This document shows, piece after piece, positions 1 to 8,447 of a stretch of 64,000 bases of DNA. The translations under genes were made by a program, and so were the position numbers. The DNA comes from Streptomyces griseocarneus (GTDB lineage Bacteria > Actinomycetota > Actinomycetes > Streptomycetales > Streptomycetaceae). Location of the stretch: the NCBI GenBank assembly GCA_003674045.1, contig PENC01000004.1:389123-453122 (forward strand), read 5' to 3'. Within the stretch, counting starts at the first letter, position 1; every line of letters starts with the position of its first letter. The notes beneath the pieces were generated by a model, which saw nothing but the letters and a program-made list of their open reading frames with translations, was not told the origin of the DNA and made no database searches.

Positions 1-1
1 T

Positions 2-577
2 GTCTACCGAAGTGGACGCCCGGAAATCACGGGAGACGGGATCCAGCAGCGGGTGGTCAATCGTCAGCGGCGCCGGGAGATGCTCGACGGCCCGAACCCG
101 CCCTCGTTCTGGGTGATCCTGCACGAGTCGGCCCTATGGACCTCCATGGGTGGCCCAAGCGTCATGAGGAAGCAGCTTCATCACCTCGTAGTGGCAGCCG
201 AGCACCCGCGCATCACGCTCCAGGTCTTCCCGTTTGCCGGCTCTCCCGCGCGCGCGAACTCATTTACTGTGCTCACGCGGCAGGATCGAACTGAAATCCT
301 GTACCAGGAGATTTTCGGGCGAGGGCGGATGGAGGACTCGGTGGAAGCGGTCACTGCGGCATCCGCGGCATTCGACCGACTGCGCGCCAACGCCTTGTCG
401 TTCGACGACTCCATCTCCCGCATCAGACACGTCATGGAGGTGTACACCCATGAGCGCGACCTCAGACCTCAGCCGTACAGCGTGGGTCAAGAGCAGCCAC
501 AGCCAGGCAGACGACGGCAACTGCGTCGAGTGGGCCCCCACGTACGCATCATCCGCCCACGCCGTCCCCATACGTGA
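2..577 (+). CDS. DUF5753 (Scr1-type) HTH regulator, 3' part only
   Basis: The reading frame is already open at base 2, so the N-terminal helix-turn-helix half lies outside the window. What remains matches the DUF5753 domain that follows the XRE-type HTH in WhiJ/AbaA-family Streptomyces regulators: a conserved ILHESAL segment, an ITLQVFPF segment and a C-terminal helix ending in IRHVMEVY. The homologue at 40282 shows the same order. The frame runs about 125 bases past the start of the DUF397 gene, so the last ~40 residues overlap it in another frame; family members normally end near residue HVMEVY. This tail may be a run-on after loss of the normal stop. Family function: developmental or small-protein-controlled transcription. 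Confidence 0.75.
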   Translation, partial: VYRSGRPEITGDGIQQRVVNRQRRREMLDGPNPPSFWVILHESALWTSMGGPSVMRKQLHHLVVAAEHPRITLQVFPFAGSPARANSFTVLTRQDRTEILYQEIFGRGRMEDSVEAVTAASAAFDRLRANALSFDDSISRIRHVMEVYTHERDLRPQPYSVGQEQPQPGRRRQLRRVGPHVRIIRPRRPHT

Positions 578-653
578 CAGCAAGCAGCGGCCCGGCGGAT
601 CGATACTCACCGTCCCGCCGGGCGCGTGGGGGGACTTCGTGGGTCAGACCTGA
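450..653 (+). CDS. DUF397 small protein, partner of the upstream regulator
   Basis: A 67-residue protein starting at ATG 450. It has the DUF397 hallmarks: W-x-KSS near the N-terminus, a DDGNCVEWA block, an IRDSK motif and a terminal GAWGDFV motif. Genes of this family normally sit directly behind a DUF5753 HTH gene, as here, and the two are thought to act together. The start lies inside the upstream frame, which suggests translational coupling. Its stop overlaps by about 10 bases the 3' end of the convergent dehydratase gene. Confidence 0.85.
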   Translation: MSATSDLSRTAWVKSSHSQADDGNCVEWAPTYASSAHAVPIRDSKQRPGGSILTVPPGAWGDFVGQT

Positions 654-1657
654 TAGCGGTCCGGCGCGAAGCAGCGCAGATTGTCGCGGACCCAGTCGGA
701 AGTGCGGGCCAGCCCCTCCGTCAGGGACACCTTCGGGGTCCAGCCGGCCCATTCCCGCGCGCGGGAGTTGTCGGAGAGCAGCCGCTCCACCTCGCTGCCC
801 GCGGGCCGCAGCCGGGTCTCGTCGATCACGACGCGCGCGGTACGGCCGGACGCCCGGATGAGGGATTCCGCGAGATCGCCGATGGAGATCTCGCGGCCCG
901 TGCCGAGGTTGACGACCTGGCCCAGCGCGCGGTCGCACTCGGCGACGGCCAGGAAGCCCTCGGCCGTGTCCGTCACATAGGTGAAGTCGCGGGTCGGGGT
1001 GGTCGATCCCAGCCGGATCTCCTCGGCGCCGGAGTGCAACTGCGCCAGGATCGTGGGGATCACGGCCCGTGCCGACTGGCGCGGGCCGTACGTGTTGAAG
1101 GGCCGCACGACCGTGACCGGCAGCTCGAAGGAGTGGGCGTAGGACAGCGCCAGCATGTCCGCGCCGATCTTCGAGGCGGAGTAGGGGGACTGCGGCTGCA
1201 GTGGGTGGTCCTCGCGGATCGGGACGGTGCGCGCCGTCCCGTACACCTCACTCGTGGACGTGTGCACCATGCGGCGCACGCCATGGCGGCGGCAGGCGGC
1301 GGCCACGTTCTCCGTACCCGCCACATTGGTCTGCACGTACGCCTCCGGCGAGGCGTAGCTGTACGGGATGCCGATCAGCGCCGCCAGGTGGAAGACGGTG
1401 TCGCACCCGGCGACCGCGTCCATGACGCGCCCGGCGTCGCGGACGTCACCGGCGAGCACCTCCACGGGGGAGCCGGGGCCGAAGTGACGGGCGAGGTGGC
1501 CGCGTTCGGCGTACGGCTTGTAGTGCACCAGCACCCGGACGCGGGCGCCGCGTGCGACCAGCAGATCGACGAGCGTCGACCCGATGAACCCCTCGGCTCC
1601 CGTGACGAGGACGGTACGGCCCTGCCAGCTGCTCTGCGTATCGGTGGTCGTGGACAT
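644..1657 (-). CDS. LegB-like NAD-dependent nucleotide-sugar 4,6-dehydratase (extended SDR)
   Basis: A 337-residue extended short-chain dehydrogenase. The Rossmann motif TGAEGFIG lies near residues 20-27; the catalytic Thr/Ser region TSTSEVYG and the SPYSASKIGAD block (Tyr-x-x-x-Lys) are intact. The stretch VFHLAALIGIPYSY and the RPFNTYGPRQSARAVIPT block resemble the LegB class (nucleotide-sugar 4,6-dehydratases of legionaminic-type pathways) more than plain GalE. It lies 17 bases after the MurG-like gene on the same strand, so the two probably form one leftward operon. The natural sugar nucleotide cannot be told from the sequence. GalE-type epimerase is the main alternative. Confidence 0.8.
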   Translation of the reverse strand: MSTTTDTQSSWQGRTVLVTGAEGFIGSTLVDLLVARGARVRVLVHYKPYAERGHLARHFGPGSPVEVLAGDVRDAGRVMDAVAGCDTVFHLAALIGIPYSYASPEAYVQTNVAGTENVAAACRRHGVRRMVHTSTSEVYGTARTVPIREDHPLQPQSPYSASKIGADMLALSYAHSFELPVTVVRPFNTYGPRQSARAVIPTILAQLHSGAEEIRLGSTTPTRDFTYVTDTAEGFLAVAECDRALGQVVNLGTGREISIGDLAESLIRASGRTARVVIDETRLRPAGSEVERLLSDNSRAREWAGWTPKVSLTEGLARTSDWVRDNLRCFAPDRYQV

Positions 1658-1674
1658 GGGAGTTCCTTTCGTGG

Positions 1675-2838
1675 TTACGCGGCAAGGGGTGCCGTAGTCG
1701 GACGTCCGGCCAGCTCCAGCGCCCAGGAGGCCATCAGCTCGGCGGCGACCGCGTGCGTGCCCGGCTCGGCGGCCGAACCCATGGCGGCCAGCTGCCGCGG
1801 ATCCAGGAGCAGCGGCCCGATCAGCTCGGCGAGCCGCTCACCGGTCGTCTTCTCGTCGGGGAGCAGCAGCCCCGCGCCCTTGTCGGAGAGCACCCGCGCG
1901 TTGTGCGTCTGGTGGTCGTGGGGCGCGTGGGGGTACGGGACGAGGATGGCGGGCACGCCGACGGTCGCGAGCTCCGCCACGGTCGCCGAACCGGCCCGGC
2001 AGACGACGAGATCCGCGGCGGCGTACGCGAGATCCATCCGGTCCAGGTAGTCGACGGCGGTGGCGACCCGGTCGCCGCCCTCCGCCGCCAGCCGGGCCCG
2101 CGTGGCGGCCAGCGCCTGCGGGCCGGTCTTGATCACCAGGTGGACGTCGTGGCGGTCCCGCCACAGCGAGGCGAGCCGGACCGCGGCCTCGGTCAGGCGC
2201 GCCGCGCCCAGGCTGCCGCCGTTGAAGAGCACCATCCGGGCGCCATCGGGAATCGCGAAGGCGGCGCGGGCGGTGTCGCGGAGTAGGGCCCGGTCCAGCC
2301 CGGCGACCGCGCCGACCAGCGGCATCCCCACCGTCCGGGCCCGCGTCGCGGCGCGGTTGGCCAGATGCGGGCGGGTCTGGTCGAAGGCCAGCGCCACATG
2401 CGGGGTCAGCGCGGAGGCGAACCGGTTCGCCCGGCCCGGCACCGCGTTGGACTCGTGCACCAGCGCGGGCAGCCCCGCCATGCGCGCCCCCAGCACCGCG
2501 GGCGCGCTCGGATAACCACCCATCCCGATCACGACCTGCGCCCGCTGCGCCTCGATCACACGCCGCGCCTGCACGCCGGACCGGAGCAGATCCGCCGGGA
2601 GCAGGAAGCGACGCGACCCGAGCGATCTGTCGAACGGGATCATGTCGACCGTGTGCAGCCGGTATCCGGCATCCGGGACGAGCCGGGTCTCCAGGCCGCG
2701 CTCAGTCCCTATGAAGCTGATGACCGCGCCGGGGGCGGCACGCTTTATCGCATCCGCGACGGCGAGCCCTGGATAAATGTGCCCGCCGGTTCCGCCGGCT
2801 CCGATGACCACGGAGAGTGGGCCGTATGGGGTGTCCAT
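1675..2838 (-). CDS. MurG-like glycosyltransferase (probable paralogue)
   Basis: A 387-residue GT28-type enzyme. The N-terminal glycine loop GGTGGHIYPGLAVAD, the HESNAVPGRANR acceptor-side motif, the central GGSLGAARL loop and the C-terminal RAGSATVAELA...Q..NA donor-binding block match MurG, which adds GlcNAc to lipid I at the inner face of the membrane. The location is not the division and cell wall cluster where the housekeeping murG lies, and the partner is a sugar dehydratase, so this is probably a second copy acting on a different lipid-linked acceptor. It starts at ATG 2838 and is first in a two-gene leftward unit. Confidence 0.75.
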   Translation of the reverse strand: MDTPYGPLSVVIGAGGTGGHIYPGLAVADAIKRAAPGAVISFIGTERGLETRLVPDAGYRLHTVDMIPFDRSLGSRRFLLPADLLRSGVQARRVIEAQRAQVVIGMGGYPSAPAVLGARMAGLPALVHESNAVPGRANRFASALTPHVALAFDQTRPHLANRAATRARTVGMPLVGAVAGLDRALLRDTARAAFAIPDGARMVLFNGGSLGAARLTEAAVRLASLWRDRHDVHLVIKTGPQALAATRARLAAEGGDRVATAVDYLDRMDLAYAAADLVVCRAGSATVAELATVGVPAILVPYPHAPHDHQTHNARVLSDKGAGLLLPDEKTTGERLAELIGPLLLDPRQLAAMGSAAEPGTHAVAAELMASWALELAGRPTTAPLAA

Positions 2839-2888
2839 GGTGGGAGCGTGGCGGGGGGCTTTAAGAGGGTTCTAAGCCGGTTTGCGTC

Positions 2889-3184
2889 TGCGGGCCCGGT
2901 GAGGGCTGGTCGCGCAGTTCCCCGCGCCCCTGACGGGGCGCAGCCACCCCCAACGGATAGCCGACCGCCGGTGGAGGGGGCGGGGCCGGAGGGTGGGGTT
3001 CTGAAACGACGGTGCGTCGTCACGGCACCCAACCCGTATCGGCCGCACGCACCGCGTTTCAGGTCCCCAGCCCGGAGGCACCGCCCCCGGCCCACACACA
3101 ACCCAGGGGCGCGAGGAACGGCGCGACAAGCCACCACGCACCCGCACCCGCAAACGGGGCGCAAGACGCACCCCGGTAGGCGCC
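2889..3184. repeat. Intergenic inverted-repeat element, family A copy 1
   Basis: The gene-free stretch 2839-3301 is mostly this element. It carries gcgcagttccccgcgcccct at 2912-2931 and a degraded inverted copy at 3105-3124, flanking an inner pair (ctgaaacgacggtgc and gcgtttcag) in inverted order. The outer edge reads cccggtaggcgcc. Related elements occur at 13983, 26774 (internally deleted) and 37907 (opposite orientation). Confidence 0.75.
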
Positions 3185-3301
3185 GAACGCGCCCCCGAAG
3201 GGGCACCAGCGGAGCCACTACGCCGTGAACCTAAGACGGTTCTCAGAAACGCTCTGGAAAAGTGGTGCACCCCGAGAACCGAAAGCCGCGCCGGAGGCGA
3301 C

Positions 3302-3994
3302 ATGGGTGAGACGACCGTACTCGTCGTCGACGACGATCCCGACGTGAGGGCCGCCGTGGTGGACAGCCTCACCGTGGAGGGGTACGCCGTGGTGGACGCC
3401 GCGGACGGCCTCGCCGCCCTGTCGGCCGTGGCAGCGCACGCCCCCGCAGCGATCGTCCTCGACCTCGCGATGCCCGTGCTGGACGGCCTCGCCGTGTGCC
3501 GACGCCTGCGCGGCATGGGCGACCGTACGCCCGTCCTCGTCCTGACCGCCCGGGACACGGTCTCCGACCGCGTGGCGGGCCTGGACGCAGGCGCGGACGA
3601 CTACCTCGTCAAACCCTTCGCCCTGGACGAGCTCCTCGCCCGGCTCCGGGCGCTGCTGCGGCGCGCGCAGCCCGCCGAACCCGCCGAGGAAGCCGGTGAA
3701 CTGGCCTTCGCCGACCTGGTCGTCGACCTGGCGACCCGTACCGGCAGGCGGGGCGGCACCCCGCTCGAATTCACCCGCACCGAATTCGCCCTGCTGGAAG
3801 TGCTGATGAGGCACCCGGGGCAGGTGCTGCCGCGGGAGGTCATCCAGGAGCGCGTCTGGGGCACGGACTTCGGACCGGACTCCAATTCGCTGGCCGTGTA
3901 CGTCGGTTATCTGCGGCGCAAGCTGGAGGCGGACGGCGCGCCCCGCCTCGTGCACACCGTGCACGGCGTCGGCTACCGGCTGGCCGAGCGATGA
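3302..3994 (+). CDS. OmpR/PhoB-family response regulator
   Basis: 230 residues. The receiver domain (1-120) has the acidic pocket VVDDDPD, the phosphoacceptor Asp at about residue 54 in IVLDLAMP, the Thr of VLTARD and the Lys of DYLVKPF. The C-terminal winged helix (130-228) ends in HTVHGVGYRL, the classic OmpR-type ending. Its ATGA stop/start overlap with the following kinase gene shows a coupled two-component pair. A linker rich in Pro, Ala and Glu joins the domains. Target genes are not evident; no direct-repeat operator was recognised upstream, where repeat element A1 lies. Confidence 0.93.
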   Translation: MGETTVLVVDDDPDVRAAVVDSLTVEGYAVVDAADGLAALSAVAAHAPAAIVLDLAMPVLDGLAVCRRLRGMGDRTPVLVLTARDTVSDRVAGLDAGADDYLVKPFALDELLARLRALLRRAQPAEPAEEAGELAFADLVVDLATRTGRRGGTPLEFTRTEFALLEVLMRHPGQVLPREVIQERVWGTDFGPDSNSLAVYVGYLRRKLEADGAPRLVHTVHGVGYRLAER

Positions 3995-5379
3995 GAACGC
4001 TCCGGGCGCGGGTCCTGGGACGGCGGCCGCTGCGGGCCCGGCTGGCGCTCGTCACCTCCGCGGCCGTCGCGGTCGTCGCCCTCGGCGCGCTCGTCGCCGC
4101 GTACGTCGTGATCCGCTACGAGCTCGTGCGCCAGCTCGACCTCCAGCTGAAGCAGCAGGCCGGGATCATGATGCAGCAGAGCCGCGGCACCACCGACGCA
4201 GGTGTCCTGTACGCCGAGTGCAACTGGCTCGCGGCCCCGGCCTGCGCCCAGATCGTCCCCGCCGACCCGGCCGCGCCCGGCCAGAGCGATCTGGTGCTGC
4301 CCGTCACCGGGGCCACGCGCCGGGTCGCGGAGGGCACCCTCCGCGAGTACTACAGCAACATCACGCTCAAGGGCCGGGACATGCGGATGTTCACGACCCG
4401 GATCAGGGACGGGCGGGCCCTCCAGGTCGCGGCCCGCTCCGACACCGTCGACCAGGGCGTACGGCAGGCGGGGCTGCTGCTGGCCGGGGTCGGCGGCGCC
4501 GGGGTGCTGCTCGCGGCGGGGCTCGGCTACTTCGCGTCCCGTACGTCCCTGCGCCCGGTCACCCGGCTCACGGCCACCGCCGAGCGCATCGCGGCCACCC
4601 GCGACCCGGCCCACCGCATCGAGCTGGAGCCCTACGAGGCGCGCCGCCAGGACGAGATCACCAGCCTCGCCACCAGCTTCAACACGATGCTCGGCGAGCT
4701 GGAGGAGGCCGTCGCCGCCCAGCGCAGGCTCGTCGCCGACGCCTCGCACGAACTGCGCACCCCGCTGACCGCGCTGCGCACCAACGCCGAGCTCCTCGCC
4801 CGCGCCGACCGGCTCTCGCCCGCCCAGCGCGAGCGGGCCGCCGCCGGCCTGGGCCGCCAGCTCCGCGAAGTCACCGGCATGGTCAACGACCTCATCGAGC
4901 TCGCCCGCGACGAGGAGCCCCAGCAACTCGTCGAGCGGGTGCGCCTGGACCTGCTCGCCGAGCGCTGCGTGGAGGCCGCCCGCGGCCACTGGCCGGACAC
5001 GCCCTTCACCGCCGACCTGGGGGGGGCGGGCCCCGTGACCGTCCCCGGCGTCCCGTCCCGGCTCGCCCGGCTGCTGTCCAACCTGCTCGACAACGCGGCC
5101 AAGTTCAGCCCGGCCGGCGCACTCGTCGAGGTGCGGCTGGAGGGTACGGACCACGGGGTCGACCTGACGGTCCGCGACCACGGCCCCGGGATCGCCGCCG
5201 AGGACCTGCCGTACGTCTTCGACCGCTTCTACCGCTCCCGGCAGGCCCGCGCCCTGCCCGGCTCCGGCCTCGGGCTCGCCATGGCCCGGCAGATCGCCCG
5301 CGCCCACGGCGCCGAACTGACGGCCGAACAGGCGGAGACGGGCGGCGCCCGCTTCCGGCTGAGTTTTCCCGAGGCGTGA
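3991..5379 (+). CDS. Sensor histidine kinase (HAMP-HisKA-HATPase)
   Basis: 462 residues. There is a TM segment near residues 15-45, an extracytoplasmic loop of about 110 residues containing two Cys (CNWLAAPAC), a second TM near 160-185, HAMP, an H-box DASHELRTPLTAL with the phospho-His at about 253, an N-box LLDNAAKFSP, and G-boxes DHGPGIA and GSGLGLAMA. It is the cognate sensor of the regulator whose stop it overlaps by 4 bases. The paired Cys in the sensor loop could form a disulfide, but the signal is unknown. A strong terminator follows at 5433. Confidence 0.93.
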   Translation: MRTLRARVLGRRPLRARLALVTSAAVAVVALGALVAAYVVIRYELVRQLDLQLKQQAGIMMQQSRGTTDAGVLYAECNWLAAPACAQIVPADPAAPGQSDLVLPVTGATRRVAEGTLREYYSNITLKGRDMRMFTTRIRDGRALQVAARSDTVDQGVRQAGLLLAGVGGAGVLLAAGLGYFASRTSLRPVTRLTATAERIAATRDPAHRIELEPYEARRQDEITSLATSFNTMLGELEEAVAAQRRLVADASHELRTPLTALRTNAELLARADRLSPAQRERAAAGLGRQLREVTGMVNDLIELARDEEPQQLVERVRLDLLAERCVEAARGHWPDTPFTADLGGAGPVTVPGVPSRLARLLSNLLDNAAKFSPAGALVEVRLEGTDHGVDLTVRDHGPGIAAEDLPYVFDRFYRSRQARALPGSGLGLAMARQIARAHGAELTAEQAETGGARFRLSFPEA

Positions 5380-5384
5380 CCGGC

Positions 5385-5430
5385 ATACCGTGATCGGCAT
5401 ACCGCGCTCGCCATACCGTGATCGGCATAC
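5385..5430 (+). repeat. 18-bp direct repeat after the kinase stop
   Basis: The 18-base string ataccgtgatcggcatac occurs at 5385-5402 and again at 5413-5430, a 28-base period, with further partial cggcatac units between. It lies between the kinase stop codon and the terminator. No function is recognised. Confidence 0.7.
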
Positions 5431-5432
5431 GA

Positions 5433-5469
5433 CGAAGGCCCCGGTCGCGATGACCGGGGCCTTCGTTTT
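5433..5469. terminator. Bidirectional terminator between kinase gene and tRNA-Gly
   Basis: A perfect 14-bp stem, cgaaggccccggtc (5433-5446) with its complement (5452-5465), loop gcgat, followed by tttt on the + strand. It serves the kinase gene rightward and probably the tRNA leftward. A near-identical hairpin lies at 9523. Confidence 0.85.
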
Positions 5470-5474
5470 CGAAG

Positions 5475-5547
<73 letters not shown>

Positions 5548-5581
5548 ATTCGCTCCGCGCTCTCGTGCGGTGCGGACACCA

Positions 5582-6217
5582 CTATAGCCAACCCTGAGCA
5601 CGTGCGAGACGCGCGGCCGCGTGACGGTTCTCCACGCCGAGCTTCGCGACGGCGGAGGAGAGGTAGTTCCGGACCGTCCCCGGCGTCAGCGAGGCCCGCT
5701 CCGCGATCTCCGCTATGGGGGCGCCGTTCTCCGCCAGTTCCAGCAGTTCGGCCTCGCGCGCGGTCAGCGGGGAGTCGCCCGAGCTGATCGCGTCGGCCGC
5801 CAACTCCGGGTCCACGTAACGGCTTCCGGCGTGCACCGTGCGAATGATCTCGGCGAGCCGCTGGGCGGAGACGGTCTTCGGGACAAAACCCCGCACCCCC
5901 GCCTCCAGGGCCCGCTTCAGATGTCCCGGGCGGCCGTGACTCGTCACGATCATGGTGCGGCAGGAGGGCAGTTCGGCGCGCAGGGATGTGGCCACTGTCA
6001 CACCGTCTGCCCCTGGCATTTGAAGATCCAGTACCGCGACGTCCGGCCGGTGGGCCCGGGCCATGGCCAGCGCCTCCGGACCGGACGCGGCCTCCGCCAC
6101 CACCTGGAGATCGTCCTCCAGCCCGAGCAACGCGGCCAGCGCTCCCCGGATCAGATGCTCGTCGTCCGCCAGCATCACCCGTACGAGGGGCTGCCCCGTG
6201 TTGACGCCGTCGCTCAT
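5582..6217 (-). CDS. NarL/LuxR-family response regulator
   Basis: 211 residues from ATG 6217. The receiver domain has LADDE at the N-terminus, phospho-Asp at about residue 64 in VLDLQMPG, and the Lys of FVPKTVS. The C-terminal LuxR-type HTH contains LTAREAELLEL and TVRNYLSSAVAKLG. The start overlaps the kinase stop by 4 bases (ATGA), so the two are translationally coupled. It resembles DesR/LiaR-type regulators, which in Actinobacteria often control an adjacent ABC-2 exporter; that exporter is encoded immediately upstream. Confidence 0.93.
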   Translation of the reverse strand: MSDGVNTGQPLVRVMLADDEHLIRGALAALLGLEDDLQVVAEAASGPEALAMARAHRPDVAVLDLQMPGADGVTVATSLRAELPSCRTMIVTSHGRPGHLKRALEAGVRGFVPKTVSAQRLAEIIRTVHAGSRYVDPELAADAISSGDSPLTAREAELLELAENGAPIAEIAERASLTPGTVRNYLSSAVAKLGVENRHAAARLARAQGWL

Positions 6218-7548
6218 GCTTCCCCTCTCGCCGGAACGGCCGCGGCGGTGATCCGGGGCCGCGCTCTGTCTTCCTCGTCCGCGTCTTCCTCGTCCGCTCC
6301 GCGCGCTCCGGCATCCGCCCCCGCCAGCGGTATCTCCGCCTTCACGCGGAACATGCGCGGTTCGCGGCGCTCCGCCGCCAGCGTGCCACCCAGGGCGGCG
6401 AGCCGCTCGCGGAGCCCCGCGAGGCCCGAGCCGCTGCCGGAACCCGGGGCCGGGGCCTTCTCCGGCACCCCGTCGTTCTCCATCACCAGCACCGCCGCCC
6501 CGTCGGTGATCCGCATCCGTACCGCGCAGCGCCGCGCGTCCGCGTGCCGCAGCACGTTCGTCGTCGCCTCGCGCACCACCCAGGCGAGAGCCGCCTGTAC
6601 GGGCTGCGGCAGCGCGTCCTTCGTGGCGTCGTCGATGCGGCATTCGATGCCGGCCGCCACGAGTACGCCCCGGGCGCCCACCAGCTCGGTGTGCAGATCG
6701 GCCTCCCGGTAGCCGCGCACCACCGCCCGGACCTCGCGCTGCGAGTCCCGGGCGATCCGCTGGACCTCCTCCATGTGCTCCAGCGCGGTGTCGGAGCCCC
6801 GCCGCGCCAGCTGCACCGCGAGCTCGCTCTTGAGCGCGATCACCGCGAGGTTGCGGCCCATGACGTCGTGCAGGTCGCGCGAGAACCGCAGCCGCTCCTC
6901 CGCCACCGCCAGCTTCGCCTGCGCGGTGCGGGCCGCCTCCAGCTCCCACAGCACGGAGAGGAACCACGCCGAGGTGCGCATCACGGTCATGCTCCACAGC
7001 GCGCTGAAGACGGTGAACGCTCCGATGATCAGCGCACCCACCACCGTGCCGCCCACCAGGACGATCGCGACGGTCATGACCACCGCCACCAGCAGGGAGA
7101 CGGCGAGGTACCGGCGGATGCGGGCGACGACGCTGAACGAGCCGAAAACGATCAGGCCGCTGGCCTGGAGCATCATGGCCGAGGTCGTGATGTGCGTCAC
7201 GCCGCCGACCAGGGTCTTGGCGATGTAGACGCCGAGGAAGGCCACGAGCAGCACTGTGGAGAGGGCCAGTCCCCACCAGGGGATGGGCCGTTTCCGTAGA
7301 TAGTGGCCGAGGCACCGCCGCGACAGAACGATGTGATGCGTGCAGTGGACGAGGCTGATTCCCAGCAGTACCCACCCCAGAACAGGGCTGGGCCCGTCCA
7401 GCAGCTGGAACCCGTTGGTCACCGGAAAGAGGAACGGCACCGCGCCCATGGTCAGCCGCATATAGAAGTCGACCTGCTCGACCCTGCTCCACTTCCGCCA
7501 GTCCCGCAGCCGCTTGCGCTTGCGCCCGCCCACGCCCGCCCCCCTCAC
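6214..7548 (-). CDS. NarL-type sensor kinase (HisKA_3, DesK/LiaS-like)
   Basis: 444 residues from a GTG start at 7548. Four to six hydrophobic segments fill residues 25-200, followed by a HisKA_3 dimerisation domain with the phospho-His at about 227 in FSRDLHDVMGRNL, then a HATPase domain with the REATTNVLRHA N-box and a GLAGLRERLAALGG G-box. The short Asp/Glu-rich tail is unusual. A membrane-embedded sensor without a large external domain suggests sensing within the envelope or a signal passed by the neighbouring ABC transporter. The cognate regulator follows with a 4-base overlap. Confidence 0.92.
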   Translation of the reverse strand: MRGAGVGGRKRKRLRDWRKWSRVEQVDFYMRLTMGAVPFLFPVTNGFQLLDGPSPVLGWVLLGISLVHCTHHIVLSRRCLGHYLRKRPIPWWGLALSTVLLVAFLGVYIAKTLVGGVTHITTSAMMLQASGLIVFGSFSVVARIRRYLAVSLLVAVVMTVAIVLVGGTVVGALIIGAFTVFSALWSMTVMRTSAWFLSVLWELEAARTAQAKLAVAEERLRFSRDLHDVMGRNLAVIALKSELAVQLARRGSDTALEHMEEVQRIARDSQREVRAVVRGYREADLHTELVGARGVLVAAGIECRIDDATKDALPQPVQAALAWVVREATTNVLRHADARRCAVRMRITDGAAVLVMENDGVPEKAPAPGSGSGSGLAGLRERLAALGGTLAAERREPRMFRVKAEIPLAGADAGARGADEEDADEEDRARPRITAAAVPARGEA

Positions 7549-7586
7549 CGTCGTCCGTCACCCGTTCCCCGGCCTCCGGGGAACAC

Positions 7587-7624
7587 CCTCCGGGTGCCGG
7601 GGGAGCACCCCCGGCACCCGGAGG
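7587..7624. terminator. Intra-operon hairpin after the permease gene
   Basis: A perfect 17-bp stem with a 4-base loop (left arm cctccgggtgccggggg, right arm its complement), 8 bases past the permease stop and before the kinase start. There is no U-run. It probably attenuates read-through from transporter to two-component genes or stabilises the upstream mRNA. Confidence 0.7.
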
Positions 7625-7631
7625 ACCGGGT

Positions 7632-8447
7632 TCACCTGCGGGGTTCCCAGCGGAACCACCGACGTACAGCAAACACGCCCAGAGCCACCCAGACCAGCGC
7701 GGTCACCAGGTACTGCACCGTGTGGCCCGCGGACATCCCGCCGAGCCAGCCGCCGCGTATGAGCTGCATGGCCGGGGTGAGCGGCAGCAGCTCGCAGAAC
7801 CGGGCGAGGCCGTCGGGGAAGATCTCCAGGGGGAAGGTCAGCCCCGAGCCGAGCATCGTGACCAGGAACATCGGCGTGGTGACGAACCCCGCGCCCTCGA
7901 CCGACTTGGCCCACGCGGCCGTCGCCCCCGCCAGCAGGATGCACAGGGCCGTGCCCAGGACGAGCCCGGCCAGCAGCAGTTCGGGCCGCTCCACCATGCC
8001 CAGCTTCAGCCAGGCGACGCCCGCCACCACCAGCAGCACGCACTGGACCAGGGCCACGATCACCGCGGGGACCGCCGTGCCCGCCAGGATCTCCAGGTCG
8101 CTCGCCTCGCCCGTGCGCAGCCGCTTGAGGACGAGCTCCTCGCGCCGCGCGACGTACGCGGTGACCAGGTTCTGGTAGACGGCGAAGACCAGGACGAAGC
8201 CGAAGCCGCCGGTCATCGTCACCTGGGCGACCGACATCCCCGTCTTGTCGAGGTCCGCCGCGCCGACCGCGCTGTGCATCGCGTAGATCATCACGGCGGG
8301 CATCATCAGCCCCATGTAGAGCGCGGTCTTGCTCCGCCCGAGCAGCGTCAGCTCGGCCCGCCCCAGCGCCACCACCCGCGATATCGCGGTGCTCCGCGGC
8401 GCGGTCGCCGTGGCCCCCGTCGCCGTCCCCGTGGTCGCCGCCATCAC
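7632..8447 (-). CDS. ABC-2 type exporter permease
   Basis: 271 residues with six predicted hydrophobic helices, after a Thr/Ala-rich cytoplasmic N-terminus. The EELVLKRLRTGEASDLEIL segment between helices 2 and 3 is typical of DrrB/ABC-2 permeases. The GTG start at 8447 overlaps the stop of the ATPase gene by 4 bases (GTGA); the ATG directly after is an alternative start. With the ATPase it forms a drug or lipid exporter of unknown substrate. Confidence 0.9.
   Translation of the reverse strand: MMAATTGTATGATATAPRSTAISRVVALGRAELTLLGRSKTALYMGLMMPAVMIYAMHSAVGAADLDKTGMSVAQVTMTGGFGFVLVFAVYQNLVTAYVARREELVLKRLRTGEASDLEILAGTAVPAVIVALVQCVLLVVAGVAWLKLGMVERPELLLAGLVLGTALCILLAGATAAWAKSVEGAGFVTTPMFLVTMLGSGLTFPLEIFPDGLARFCELLPLTPAMQLIRGGWLGGMSAGHTVQYLVTALVWVALGVFAVRRWFRWEPRR

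Noticed and set aside
2889..3184. Treating the family A repeat as a CRISPR array or insertion sequence
   Set aside because: There are no regularly spaced direct repeats with spacers and no transposase frame inside; it is a foldback element at most.
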